Assembly (NCBI GenBank): GCA_948465625.1
Contig: CAOJXM010000051.1
Coordinates: 1 to 7,354 of the forward strand
Length of the DNA: 7,354 nt
Origin: an uncultured Clostridium sp.
GTDB lineage: Bacteria; Bacillota; Clostridia; TANB77; CAG-508
Direction of reading: 5' to 3'
The first letter of the stretch is position 1; each line of letters begins with the position of its first letter. Positions 1 through 6,891 of this stretch are shown in pieces. The notes under the pieces are model-generated. The model had not been told where the DNA came from, did not search any database, and saw nothing but the letters and a program-made list of their open reading frames with translations. The translations under genes were made by a program, and so were the position numbers.

Positions 1-1
1 T

Positions 2-2665
2 ATGTGGCATACCAAAAATGTAGATGATGTACGAAGGATTTTTAAGACCAATCTTAATTTAGGAATAACCAAAGAAGAAGCAGAAGTTAGGTATAAGGAA
101 AACGGTCCTAATAAATTGGAGGATAAGAAAAAGGAAAATATCATCCTAAGATTTATCAAGCAATTTAATGATTTTATGATTATTATTCTAATCTTTGCAT
201 CCATTATATCTGCTGTTATGGCAAAAGTAGAAGGAAGCAATGATTATATGGATTCCATTATTATCATTGCCATTGTAGTCTTTAATGCGGTTATGGGATT
301 AGTGCAAGAGAGTAAAGCAGAAAAGTCATTAGAAGCCTTAAAAAAGATGTCAGCACCAGTAGCAAAAGTAAAAAGAAATGGAATCATAGAAACAATTCCA
401 AGTGAGCAAGTAGTACCAGGAGATATCTTACTTTTAGAAGCAGGAAACTTTGTACCAGCAGATGCTAGGATTATAGAAGCTTCTAATTTAAAAATAGAAG
501 AATCCGCATTAACAGGAGAAACTTTGCCAGTTACCAAAGAAGCTGATGTAATATTACAACCAGAAACAGCATTAGCAGATACGATTAACATGGCATTTGC
601 GACCACCATTGTAGTTAACGGACATGCACAAGCCATTGTAACAGAAACGGGAATGAATACCAAAGTAGGAAAAATTGCAAAAATGATTTTAACAGATGAG
701 GCACCACAAACACCAATTCAAAAGAAACTAGAGCAAGTGGGCAAATCATTGGGAATTATCTGTTTAGTGATATGCTTTTCTATTTTTATCATAGGAATTT
801 TTAAAAGAATTGATCCAATTGAGATGTTTATGACATCAGTAGGGTTAGCGGTTGCAGCCATACCAGAAGGATTACCAGCCATTGTAACCATTATGCTATC
901 CATTGGCGTAACAAGAATGGCAAAGAAAAATGCAATTATTCGAAAATTGCCTGCAGTAGAAACATTAGGAAGCAGTAGTGTTATTTGTTCAGATAAAACA
1001 GGAACCCTTACTCAAAACAAAATGAAAGTAGTAGAAGTAAATGATGTAAATGGAAGAGTATTGGTAGAGAGCGAATATAAAAAAATCATGCAATTAGCTA
1101 GCTTATGCACGGATAGTCAAATCATAAAAAGAGAAGGAAACATAGAAGTGGAGGGAGAAGCAACCGAAATTGCGATTGTAAAAGAGGCACTACGAGTAGG
1201 AGAAAATAAGCAAGAAAGACAGCAAGAATACCCAAGAGTGGCAGACTTACCATTTGATTCAACAAGAAAGTTAATGACAACCATCCACAAATGGGAAAAC
1301 AAATATAGAATTATTACCAAAGGAGCACCAGATGTGTTGTTAAACCGATGTAATCAGTATTATGAGAATGGGCAAATCAAATCATTAACACAGGGAGTAA
1401 GACAAAGAATTAACCAAAGAAATATACAAATGGCTAAACAAGCTTTAAGAGTATTAGCAGTAGCTTATTTAGAAGTAGATACTATGCCAACCAATATTAC
1501 TCCTGATTTAGAAAAAAACTTGATTTTTGTAGGATTAATTGGGATGATTGACCCACCAAGAGAGGGTGTAAAAGAAGCAGTAACAACCTGTAAAAAAGCA
1601 GGTATTAAAACGGTTATGATAACTGGAGACCACATTGTAACAGCAAAGGCGATTGCGAGTGAATTAGGAATTTTACGACCAAGAGACCTTGCAATAACAG
1701 GGCAAGAATTAGACAAAATACCACAAAAAGAGTTGGAAAAAGAAATTATGAACTATTCGGTATTTGCAAGAGTATCGCCAGAGCATAAAGTAAGGATTGT
1801 AAAAGCATTTCAAAGTACAGGAGCAGTAGTAGCAATGACAGGAGATGGCGTAAATGATGCACCAGCTTTAAAAAATGCAGATATTGGAATTGCCATGGGA
1901 AAAAACGGAACCGATGTAGCCAAAAATGCAGCAGATATGGTATTAACCGATGATAATTTTGTTACCATTGTAGAAGCGGTAAAACAAGGAAGAAATATAT
2001 TTGACAACCTAAAAAAAGCAATTCACTTCTTAATTGCAACCAATATAGGAGAAATTGTAACCATATTTGTGGGATTACTCATTGGATTAAAATCACCATT
2101 ATTAGCCATCCAATTATTATGGATTAACTTAGTAACCGACTCTATACCTGCCATTGCATTAGGGTTAGAAAATCCAGAAAAAGACATTATGAAAAAAAAG
2201 CCAAGAAATCCAAGAAAGGGAATCTTTGCAGATGGATTGTGGCAAAAAATCTTTTTAGAGGGTTCTATGATTGGAATATTAACATTATTAGCCTTTAGTT
2301 TAGGCAACAACTTGTATGGAATTGAAGTAGGAAGAACCATGGCATTTGTAGCATTAGGATTGCTTGAATTAGTCCACTGCTTTAACATCAAAAGCGAGGA
2401 ATCCATTTTTAAAGGTGGAATCAAAGAAATATTTGAAAATAAATACTTAATAGGAGCCTTTTTATTAGGAGCAACCTTGCAAGTAGGAGTTGTATTTGTA
2501 CCAACTCTAGCAGACATCTTTAAATTAGTACCACTAAACAGTACACAATGGATGTATACAGTGGGAATATCACTATTACCAATCCTCATCATGGAATTAC
2601 AAAAGTGGACCATTAGGGACGGTTCTTTTTGGGGCATTTTGGACCAAAAGGGACGGTATACATAA
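2..2665 (+). CDS. P-type calcium-transporting ATPase (P2 family, YloB/SERCA-like)
   Basis: Membrane pump that uses ATP to export Ca2+ from the cytoplasm. At 887 aa it matches the usual size for bacterial SERCA-like pumps. Order of parts: N-terminal cation-ATPase domain (about 1-55), M1-M2 (about 56-101), actuator domain with TGE at 171-173, M3, M4 with PEGLP at 288-292, phosphorylation motif DKTGT with Asp331, nucleotide-binding domain (FDSTRK 418-423, KGAPD 440-444), TGD 541-543, hinge TGDGVNDAP 613-621, then M5-M10. Residues that align with the SERCA calcium ligands are all present: Glu289 (M4), Asn681 and Glu684 (M5), Asn709, Thr712 and Asp713 (M6), Glu789 (M8). Calcium is therefore the best substrate call, although Mn2+ is possible. 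The ATG lies one base from the window edge, so no ribosome binding site is visible and a start a few codons upstream cannot be excluded. The last 19 codons, from Trp869, come from a repeat element. A terminator follows at once. Confidence 0.93.
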   Translation: MWHTKNVDDVRRIFKTNLNLGITKEEAEVRYKENGPNKLEDKKKENIILRFIKQFNDFMIIILIFASIISAVMAKVEGSNDYMDSIIIIAIVVFNAVMGLVQESKAEKSLEALKKMSAPVAKVKRNGIIETIPSEQVVPGDILLLEAGNFVPADARIIEASNLKIEESALTGETLPVTKEADVILQPETALADTINMAFATTIVVNGHAQAIVTETGMNTKVGKIAKMILTDEAPQTPIQKKLEQVGKSLGIICLVICFSIFIIGIFKRIDPIEMFMTSVGLAVAAIPEGLPAIVTIMLSIGVTRMAKKNAIIRKLPAVETLGSSSVICSDKTGTLTQNKMKVVEVNDVNGRVLVESEYKKIMQLASLCTDSQIIKREGNIEVEGEATEIAIVKEALRVGENKQERQQEYPRVADLPFDSTRKLMTTIHKWENKYRIITKGAPDVLLNRCNQYYENGQIKSLTQGVRQRINQRNIQMAKQALRVLAVAYLEVDTMPTNITPDLEKNLIFVGLIGMIDPPREGVKEAVTTCKKAGIKTVMITGDHIVTAKAIASELGILRPRDLAITGQELDKIPQKELEKEIMNYSVFARVSPEHKVRIVKAFQSTGAVVAMTGDGVNDAPALKNADIGIAMGKNGTDVAKNAADMVLTDDNFVTIVEAVKQGRNIFDNLKKAIHFLIATNIGEIVTIFVGLLIGLKSPLLAIQLLWINLVTDSIPAIALGLENPEKDIMKKKPRNPRKGIFADGLWQKIFLEGSMIGILTLLAFSLGNNLYGIEVGRTMAFVALGLLELVHCFNIKSEESIFKGGIKEIFENKYLIGAFLLGATLQVGVVFVPTLADIFKLVPLNSTQWMYTVGISLLPILIMELQKWTIRDGSFWGILDQKGRYT
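2606..2657 (+). repeat. Short direct-repeat element (GGGACGGT type) in the 3' end of the ATPase gene
   Basis: Two 18-base copies, TGGACCATTAGGGACGGT at 2606-2623 and TGGACCAAAAGGGACGGT at 2640-2657, match at 16 of 18 positions and are 34 bases apart, making about one and a half tandem units. The interior can also fold: 2622-2632 pairs with 2644-2654 as an 11-bp stem with two G-U pairs and an 11-base loop. From memory, GGGACGGTTCTTTTTG-type sequences recur between genes in many clostridial genomes, sometimes near REP-associated Y1 transposases; that link was not checked here. The period of 34 is not a multiple of three, so the two copies are read in different frames within the ATPase tail. Confidence 0.7.
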
Positions 2666-2685
2666 AGTAAAAAAAGTATAAGAAC

Positions 2686-2730
2686 TAGAGCATTTTATAA
2701 AATTGGTTATAGAATGCTCTACTTTTTTCT
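2686..2730 (+). terminator. Intrinsic terminator after the Ca2+-ATPase gene
   Basis: A perfect 9-bp inverted repeat (TAGAGCATT at 2686-2694, AATGCTCTA at 2713-2721) extends inward by six more pairs, one of them G-U, to a 6-base AATTGG loop at 2701-2706. A run of six T follows at 2723-2728. It begins 21 bases after the ATPase stop codon and just before the next promoter, so it separates the pump gene from the ribosome/SRP operon. Confidence 0.9.
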
Positions 2731-2739
2731 TAAAACCCC

Positions 2740-2768
2740 TTGACAAAAGCCAAAAAAAGGTGTAAAGT
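2740..2768 (+). promoter_or_regulatory. Sigma-A-type promoter for the ylxM-ffh-rpsP operon
   Basis: A perfect -35 box TTGACA at 2740-2745 is followed, after a 17-base spacer, by TAAAGT at 2763-2768 (4 of 6 matches to TATAAT). It lies downstream of the ATPase terminator and about 30 bases before the ylxM start, which leaves room for a short leader. Overlapping TATATA and TATAAG sequences at 2768-2775 are too far from the -35 box (22 to 24 bases) to be the preferred -10. Confidence 0.75.
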
Positions 2769-2798
2769 ATATAAGCATTACAAAAGAGAGGTAATAGT

Positions 2799-3146
2799 AT
2801 GGAAAAAAATGTTAAGGTCAGTATGTTATGCCAAATCTATGGCAAAATGTTAACCGAAAAACAATATAATTTCTTAAATGATTACTATAATAATGACTAT
2901 TCTCTATCTGAAATTGCTGAGAATTATCAAATTACGAGGCAAGCAGTTAGAGATAATATTGTGAAGGGGGAAAAGAAACTTTTCGAATTAGAAGAAAAGC
3001 TAGGAATTATGAAAAGGACACAAAATCAAGAAGAACAAATCGTAAAAATATTGTCTGAATTAACAAAAATTCAAACTAAATTCTCTGATGATAAAATTGC
3101 TAATATTTTGGAAAATGTAAAAAAAGAACTAAACTGTTTAGTATAA
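2799..3146 (+). CDS. ylxM: YlxM-family (UPF0122) helix-turn-helix protein, SRP-associated
   Basis: Small cytoplasmic protein of 115 aa, close to the usual 105-115 aa of the family. The conserved core MLTEKQYNFLNDYYNNDYSL is followed by a sigma-70-region-4-like helix-turn-helix (SLSEIAENYQITRQAVRDNI, about 35-54) and a helical, charged C-terminal half (about 55-110) that may form a coiled coil. YlxM is almost always next to ffh in Firmicutes and has been linked to SRP function; its exact role is less settled, and the fold suggests nucleic-acid binding. The ATG is preceded by AGAGAGG at 2785-2791 at normal spacing. It is the first gene of the operon and ends 24 bases before ffh. In many Firmicutes ftsY lies immediately upstream; here it does not. 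Confidence 0.93.
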   Translation: MEKNVKVSMLCQIYGKMLTEKQYNFLNDYYNNDYSLSEIAENYQITRQAVRDNIVKGEKKLFELEEKLGIMKRTQNQEEQIVKILSELTKIQTKFSDDKIANILENVKKELNCLV

Positions 3147-3170
3147 TATACTAAAAGGTAGGAGGAAAGA

Positions 3171-4520
3171 ATGGCTTTTGAAGGATTATCAACAAGGCTA
3201 CAAGAAATAACAAGAAAATTAAGAGGCAAAGCAAGAATTACAGAAGCAGATTTAAAAGAAATGCTAAGAGAAGTAAAATTAGCACTTTTAGAAGCAGATG
3301 TAAACTATAAAATTGTAAAAGATTTTATTGCTACCATACAAGAAAAAGCATTGGGGCAAGATGTTTTAGCTTCTTTAACACCAGGGCAACAAGTAATCAA
3401 AATTGTAAAAGACGAAATGATTGAACTCTTAGGTGGAACAGAAAGTAGAATTAATTTTACACCAAATCCACCCACTGTTATTATGTTAGTAGGCTTACAA
3501 GGTTCTGGTAAAACAACAACAGCAGGAAAACTTGCTAACCTCTTACGAAAACAGGGAAAAAAACCATTATTAGTAGCATGTGATGTTTATCGACCAGCAG
3601 CAATTAAACAATTGCAAGTGGTTGGTGCCCAATTAAATATACCAGTATTTGCAAATGAAGGTTCAAAAGATGTAGTACACATAGCCAAACAAGCCATGAA
3701 CATTGCCATTTCAAAATTAAATGATGTTGTAATTGTTGATACAGCTGGTAGACTTCATATTGATGAAGAATTAATGGAAGAACTAAAAAAGCTAAAAGGA
3801 AACATCAAACAACATGAAATTCTATTAGTATTTGATTCAATGACTGGTCAAGATGCGGTAAATGTAGCGACTTCTTTTAATGAAGCAATTGGAATCGATG
3901 GTGTGGTTTTAACCAAGTTAGATGGAGACACCCGTGGTGGTGCAGCATTGTCGGTTAAAAAAGTAACAGGAAGGCCAATTAAATTTGCAGCAACTGGAGA
4001 AAAACTAAGCGATATTGAGGTATTCCACCCAGATAGAATGACATCTAGAATTTTAGGGATGGGGGATATGCTTTCGATTATTGAAAAAGCAGAGGAAACC
4101 TTTGATGAGCAAGAAGCATTAAAACTAGAACAAAAATTAAAGAAACAAGAATTTGACTTAGATGATTATTTAACACAACTACGTCAAGTCAAAAAAATGG
4201 GTTCATTTTCTTCCATTTTAAAAATGATACCAGGAATGAACAAAATAAAAGACCTTAAAGTAGATGATAAAGAATTTGTGAAAATTGAAGCTATTATTTG
4301 TTCTATGACCAAAAAAGAAAAGAGAAATCCAAAAATCTTAAATGGAAATAGAAGAAAAAGAATAGCAAATGGTTCAGGAGTTACAGTACAAGAGGTAAAC
4401 AAATTCATGGCTTCTTTTGAAATGACACAAAAAATGATGAAGAAAATGAAGACTGATAAAGGTATGAAAAACATGTTAAAAAACATAAATCCAGAGGATT
4501 TAAAGGGATTTAAGATGTAG
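3171..4520 (+). CDS. ffh: Signal recognition particle GTPase Ffh (SRP54)
   Basis: Protein subunit of the SRP. It binds signal sequences of nascent membrane and secreted proteins together with SRP RNA, and docks with FtsY through paired GTPase domains. Its 449 aa is a normal length. N domain about 1-95; G domain about 96-300 with P-loop GLQGSGKTT (108-116), DVYRPAA (138-144), DTAGR (190-194), TKLDGD (248-253) and the closing GTGEKL-like ATGEKLSDIEVFHPDRMTSR segment; M domain about 328-449. The M domain has the RNA-binding stretch SMTKKEKRNPKILNGNRRKR (378-397) followed by IANGSG, and is rich in Met (KMMKKMK), as expected for a signal-peptide groove. Small departures from the common form include FDSMTGQD (221-228), where VDAMTGQD is usual. 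The start is fixed by a strong GGAGG at 3161-3165, 5 bases before ATG. Neither RNA partner nor FtsY is in the window. Confidence 0.98.
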   Translation: MAFEGLSTRLQEITRKLRGKARITEADLKEMLREVKLALLEADVNYKIVKDFIATIQEKALGQDVLASLTPGQQVIKIVKDEMIELLGGTESRINFTPNPPTVIMLVGLQGSGKTTTAGKLANLLRKQGKKPLLVACDVYRPAAIKQLQVVGAQLNIPVFANEGSKDVVHIAKQAMNIAISKLNDVVIVDTAGRLHIDEELMEELKKLKGNIKQHEILLVFDSMTGQDAVNVATSFNEAIGIDGVVLTKLDGDTRGGAALSVKKVTGRPIKFAATGEKLSDIEVFHPDRMTSRILGMGDMLSIIEKAEETFDEQEALKLEQKLKKQEFDLDDYLTQLRQVKKMGSFSSILKMIPGMNKIKDLKVDDKEFVKIEAIICSMTKKEKRNPKILNGNRRKRIANGSGVTVQEVNKFMASFEMTQKMMKKMKTDKGMKNMLKNINPEDLKGFKM

Positions 4521-4568
4521 CATACCATAAAAATTCGTTATTAAATTTGAATATAAATATCAATTTTT

Positions 4569-4577
4569 AGGAGGTGA
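4569..4577 (+). promoter_or_regulatory. Ribosome binding site that decides the rpsP start
   Basis: AGGAGGTGA at 4569-4577 is a near-perfect anti-Shine-Dalgarno match. A GTG that could open the same frame at 4574 lies inside this site and so cannot be the start it serves. The ATG at 4583 is 5 bases downstream at ideal spacing and gives the typical S16 N-terminus MVKIRLQR. Confidence 0.92.
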
Positions 4578-4582
4578 AGGAT

Positions 4583-4813
4583 ATGGTAAAAATCAGATTA
4601 CAAAGAGTAGGAAAGAAAAAAGAACCTTTCTACCACATAGTAGTAGCAGATTCTAGATCACCAAGAGATGGAAAAATTATTGAACAATTGGGAACATACA
4701 ATCCTATGACAGAACCATCTACAATTGTTTTAAATAAAGAAAAAGTAGAACAATGGATTAAAAATGGTGCAAAGCCAACTGATACAGTAAAAGCATTAAT
4801 TGAAAAAGCGTAA
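4583..4813 (+). CDS. rpsP: 30S ribosomal protein S16
   Basis: Small-subunit protein that binds 16S rRNA early in 30S assembly. The 76-aa product carries the family signature [20 protein letters not shown] at the N-terminus, then [21 protein letters not shown] (21-41), and ends with the usual [20 protein letters not shown] segment. It is at the short end of the family (about 75-90 aa) and lacks a C-terminal extension. The start was moved from an in-frame GTG at 4574, which lies in the ribosome binding site, to the ATG at 4583. The 62-base gap after ffh shows no terminator, so read-through from the ylxM promoter is the simplest model. Confidence 0.97.
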   Translation: MVKIRLQRVGKKKEPFYHIVVADSRSPRDGKIIEQLGTYNPMTEPSTIVLNKEKVEQWIKNGAKPTDTVKALIEKA

Positions 4814-4836
4814 GCTTATGAACTAGGAGGAAAAGA

Positions 4837-5067
4837 ATGAAAGAAGTTCTAGAAATTATGATTAAAAATCTAGTAGAAAAGCCAGAAGCAGTTTCCATAG
4901 AGGAAGTTCAAAATGAAAAAGAGACAGTATTAAAAGTAACATTAGACTCAAAAGATATGGGAAGAGTGATTGGAAAACAAGGAAGAATGGCAAAGTCTAT
5001 TAGAACTGTAGTAAAAGCAGTTGCAACCAAACAAAATCAAAAAGTTGTAGTAGAATTTGTAGATTAG
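4837..5067 (+). CDS. khpA: KH-domain RNA-binding protein KhpA (YlqC family)
   Basis: Small cytoplasmic RNA-binding protein of 76 aa, the normal size. It is a single KH domain: the nucleic-acid-binding GXXG loop is GKQG at 46-49 within MGRVIGKQGRMAKSIRTVVKA, preceded by the strand VLKVTLDSKDMG and followed by the strand KVVVEFVD. In Firmicutes KhpA forms homodimers or pairs with KhpB/Jag; it binds many transcripts and influences cell envelope growth and division (family knowledge, not visible here). Its position between rpsP and rimM is the conserved one. ATG is preceded by AGGAGG at 4825-4830, spaced 6 bases. The YlqD gene that follows in Bacillus is absent. Confidence 0.95.
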   Translation: MKEVLEIMIKNLVEKPEAVSIEEVQNEKETVLKVTLDSKDMGRVIGKQGRMAKSIRTVVKAVATKQNQKVVVEFVD

Positions 5068-5071
5068 GTGA
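5066..5071 (+). promoter_or_regulatory. rimM ribosome binding site overlapping the khpA stop codon
   Basis: AGGTGA at 5066-5071 uses the last two bases of the khpA TAG (5065-5067) and lies 3 bases before the rimM ATG at 5075. The arrangement suggests that ribosomes ending khpA help initiation at rimM. Confidence 0.75.
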
Positions 5072-5074
5072 AAA

Positions 5075-5578
5075 ATGAAACAATTATTAGAAATTGGTCA
5101 AATTGTAAATACATATGGAATAAAGGGATACTTGAAAGTGGTTCCTTATACAGATGATATAACTAGATTTGAACAACTAGAAACGATTTATGTGGAAACA
5201 AAGAAAGAGTTAAAAGAATGCACAATTGAGCAAGTCAAATATTCTAAAAACTTGGTATTACTAAAGTTAAAGGGAATTGATGATATTAATGTAGCCAATG
5301 AGTATAAAAACTGTTATCTTAAAATTGAGAGAGAAAAAGCAGTAAAATTACCAGAGGATACCTATTTTATTGTGGATTTAATAGGAATAGAAGTCTATTC
5401 TGATGAAAAAGAAACATTAGGAAAGATTGTTGATGTTTTTCCAACAGGAAGTAATGACGTATATGTTGTTAAGGACGAGTTAGGAAAGCAAATATTATTA
5501 CCAGCTATTGGCGAAGTGATTAAAGAAGTAGATATCAGCAATAAAAAGATGATAGTACATTTAATAGCAGGGCTATAG
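5075..5578 (+). CDS. rimM: Ribosome maturation factor RimM
   Basis: 30S assembly factor that binds S19 and helps mature the 16S rRNA 3' head domain. The 167 aa is typical. The N-terminal RimM barrel (about 1-85) opens with the signature LLEIGQIVNTYGIKGYLKV (4-22) and contains LLKLKGIDDINVANEYKNCYL (62-82). The C-terminal PRC barrel (about 95-167) begins at PEDTYFIVDLIGIEVY and contains GSNDVYVVK and the strand QILLPAIGEVIKEVDI, ending in HLIAGL, equivalent to the usual 'LLEGL' end. It starts 7 bases after khpA and ends 8 bases before trmD, so the three genes are almost certainly translated from one message. The rimM-trmD pairing is widely conserved. Confidence 0.97.
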   Translation: MKQLLEIGQIVNTYGIKGYLKVVPYTDDITRFEQLETIYVETKKELKECTIEQVKYSKNLVLLKLKGIDDINVANEYKNCYLKIEREKAVKLPEDTYFIVDLIGIEVYSDEKETLGKIVDVFPTGSNDVYVVKDELGKQILLPAIGEVIKEVDISNKKMIVHLIAGL

Positions 5579-5583
5579 GAGGG
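5577..5583 (+). promoter_or_regulatory. trmD ribosome binding site overlapping the rimM stop codon
   Basis: AGGAGGG at 5577-5583 shares its first two bases with the rimM TAG (5576-5578) and lies 3 bases before the trmD ATG at 5587. The layout favours translational coupling of rimM and trmD. Confidence 0.75.
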
Positions 5584-5586
5584 AAT

Positions 5587-6294
5587 ATGAAATTTCAGGT
5601 TTTAACGTTGTTTCCAGAAATGTTTGAAGCAGTTCAAAAAAGTGTATTGGGAAAAGCAATTGAAAAAGGGCTAATTGAAATTGATTTAATTAATATTAGA
5701 GATTTTTCAAAAGACAAACACAAAAAAGTAGATGATACGCCATATGGTGGTGGAGCAGGAATGGTTATGAAGCCAGATGTTGTATACGATGCCTATCAAT
5801 CGTTGCAAACCAAGGCAAAGGTAATTTATTTATCCCCACAAGGAAAAGTATTAGATCAAAATAAAGTTGTAGAATTGAGTAAAGAAAAAGAACTTATCCT
5901 CTTATGTGGTCATTATGAGGGAATTGACCAACGAGTTTTGGACAAAATTGTGGATGAAGAAGTTTCGATTGGAGATTATGTATTAACAGGTGGAGAAATT
6001 CCAGCAATGGTACTAATCGATACTGTAGCAAGATATGTAAAAGGGGTATTAAATGAAGAATCGATTAAAGAGGAATCGTTTACAAATGGGCTTTTAGAAT
6101 ATCCACAATACACAAAACCAGAAATTTTTCAAGATATGGCAGTTCCAGAAATCTTAAAGTCAGGACATCATAAGAAAATTAATGAGTGGAGAAGAAAAGA
6201 AGCAATTAAAAATACTTATCGAAAAAAACCAAATCTGTTAGAAACAGAAATGGGAAAACAGTATTTAAAAGAAATTGAAGATGAAAATAAGTAA
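5587..6294 (+). CDS. trmD: tRNA (guanine-N1)-methyltransferase TrmD
   Basis: SPOUT-class enzyme that transfers a methyl group from SAM to N1 of G37 in tRNAs with a G36G37 sequence, preventing +1 frameshifting; it works as a homodimer. The 235 aa is normal. Key segments: MKFQVLTLFPEMF (1-13), DDTPYGGGAGMVMKPD (49-64), YLSPQGK (81-87), the SAM-binding trefoil-knot parts LLCGHYEGIDQR (105-116) and VSIGDYVLTGGEIPA (126-140), then the interdomain segment and the C-terminal tRNA-binding helical domain with LLEYPQYTKPEIF (169-181) and SGHHKKINEWRRKEA (192-206). Where many TrmD proteins carry the proposed catalytic Asp (DSF motif), this one reads EESF, so Glu164 takes that place; similar ESF forms are, from memory, known in other Clostridia. 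A 34-base gap with no visible hairpin leads to rplS. Confidence 0.97.
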   Translation: MKFQVLTLFPEMFEAVQKSVLGKAIEKGLIEIDLINIRDFSKDKHKKVDDTPYGGGAGMVMKPDVVYDAYQSLQTKAKVIYLSPQGKVLDQNKVVELSKEKELILLCGHYEGIDQRVLDKIVDEEVSIGDYVLTGGEIPAMVLIDTVARYVKGVLNEESIKEESFTNGLLEYPQYTKPEIFQDMAVPEILKSGHHKKINEWRRKEAIKNTYRKKPNLLETEMGKQYLKEIEDENK

Positions 6295-6328
6295 TCTTTA
6301 AAATTAGAAAAAGGAGGAAAATTTCAAG

Positions 6329-6886
6329 ATGGATATTATAAAATCAATAGAACATGAACAATTAAAAAATAAAATTCCAGTATTAGATGTAGGAAATACA
6401 GTAAGAGTTCATGTTAAAATTAAAGAAGGTAACAGAGAAAGAATTCAAGTATTTGAAGGAATTATTATTAAAAAACAAGGTGGAGGATTAAACGAAACAT
6501 TTACAGTAAGAAGAATTTCTTATGGCGTAGGTGTAGAAAAAACGTTCTTAGTACATTCTCCATTAGTAGAGAAAGTAGAAGTAGTAAGAGTTGGTAAAGC
6601 TAGACGTGCAAAACTATACTACCTAAGAGATAGAATTGGTAAAGCATCTAAGACAAAAGAAAAATTAGGTGCAAGAATTGAAAACAAAGAAGTTACCTTA
6701 AAAGAAGATATGGTAGAAGAACCAGTTGTAGAAGAGGTTGCAAGTGCACCAGAAGAGGCACCAGCAATCGAAACAACAGAAGTTGCAACACAAGAAGTGG
6801 TTGATACTGTAAAAGAAGAAGTTGTAGAAACAGTAGAGCCAGTAGCAGAAGTTACAGAAACTGTTGAAGAAAAAACAGAGGAATAA
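6329..6886 (+). CDS. rplS: 50S ribosomal protein L19 with long acidic C-terminal extension
   Basis: Large-subunit protein at the 30S-50S interface. Residues 1 to about 115 are a complete L19: [27 protein letters not shown] (21-47), [56 protein letters not shown]. The family normally ends there, at about 115 aa. This protein runs on for about 70 residues of low-complexity sequence rich in Glu, Val, Thr and Ala; residues 126-185 hold 22 acidic and only 2 basic residues. There is no frameshift sign: the frame stays open to a TAA followed by a terminator, and codon use looks the same as in the core. The tail is probably disordered and its role is unknown. AAGGAGG at 6311-6317 is 11 bases from the ATG, slightly long; no nearer in-frame start exists. 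It is the last gene of the operon. Confidence 0.96.
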   Translation: MDIIKSIEHEQLKNKIPVLDVGNTVRVHVKIKEGNRERIQVFEGIIIKKQGGGLNETFTVRRISYGVGVEKTFLVHSPLVEKVEVVRVGKARRAKLYYLRDRIGKASKTKEKLGARIENKEVTLKEDMVEEPVVEEVASAPEEAPAIETTEVATQEVVDTVKEEVVETVEPVAEVTETVEEKTEE

Positions 6887-6891
6887 TAAAT

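Noticed and set aside
2023..2637. A long minus-strand open frame (204 codons) opposite the ATPase gene, and shorter ones at 244-663, 718-903, 1117-1320, 1465-1716 and 1810-2007.
   Set aside because: They lie antisense to well-conserved ATPase coding sequence, and their translations resemble no known family.
4184..4528. Minus-strand open frame of 114 codons opposite the 3' end of ffh.
   Set aside because: It is antisense to the conserved M domain; its hydrophobic Phe/Ile-rich translation is what Lys/Met-rich sense codons produce on the other strand.
4528..4560. Possible internal promoter between ffh and rpsP (TATAAA at 4552-4557).
   Set aside because: No acceptable -35 box lies 16 to 18 bases upstream, and AT-rich gaps often contain TATAAA-like sequences by chance.
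4574..4582. Possible GTG start of rpsP giving three extra residues (MKD).
   Set aside because: The GTG is part of the AGGAGGTGA ribosome binding site itself; the ATG at 4583 has ideal spacing and gives the standard S16 N-terminus.
6295..6328. Possible L19 autoregulatory leader RNA before rplS.
   Set aside because: The gap is only 34 bases and has no inverted repeat; it holds little beyond the ribosome binding site.
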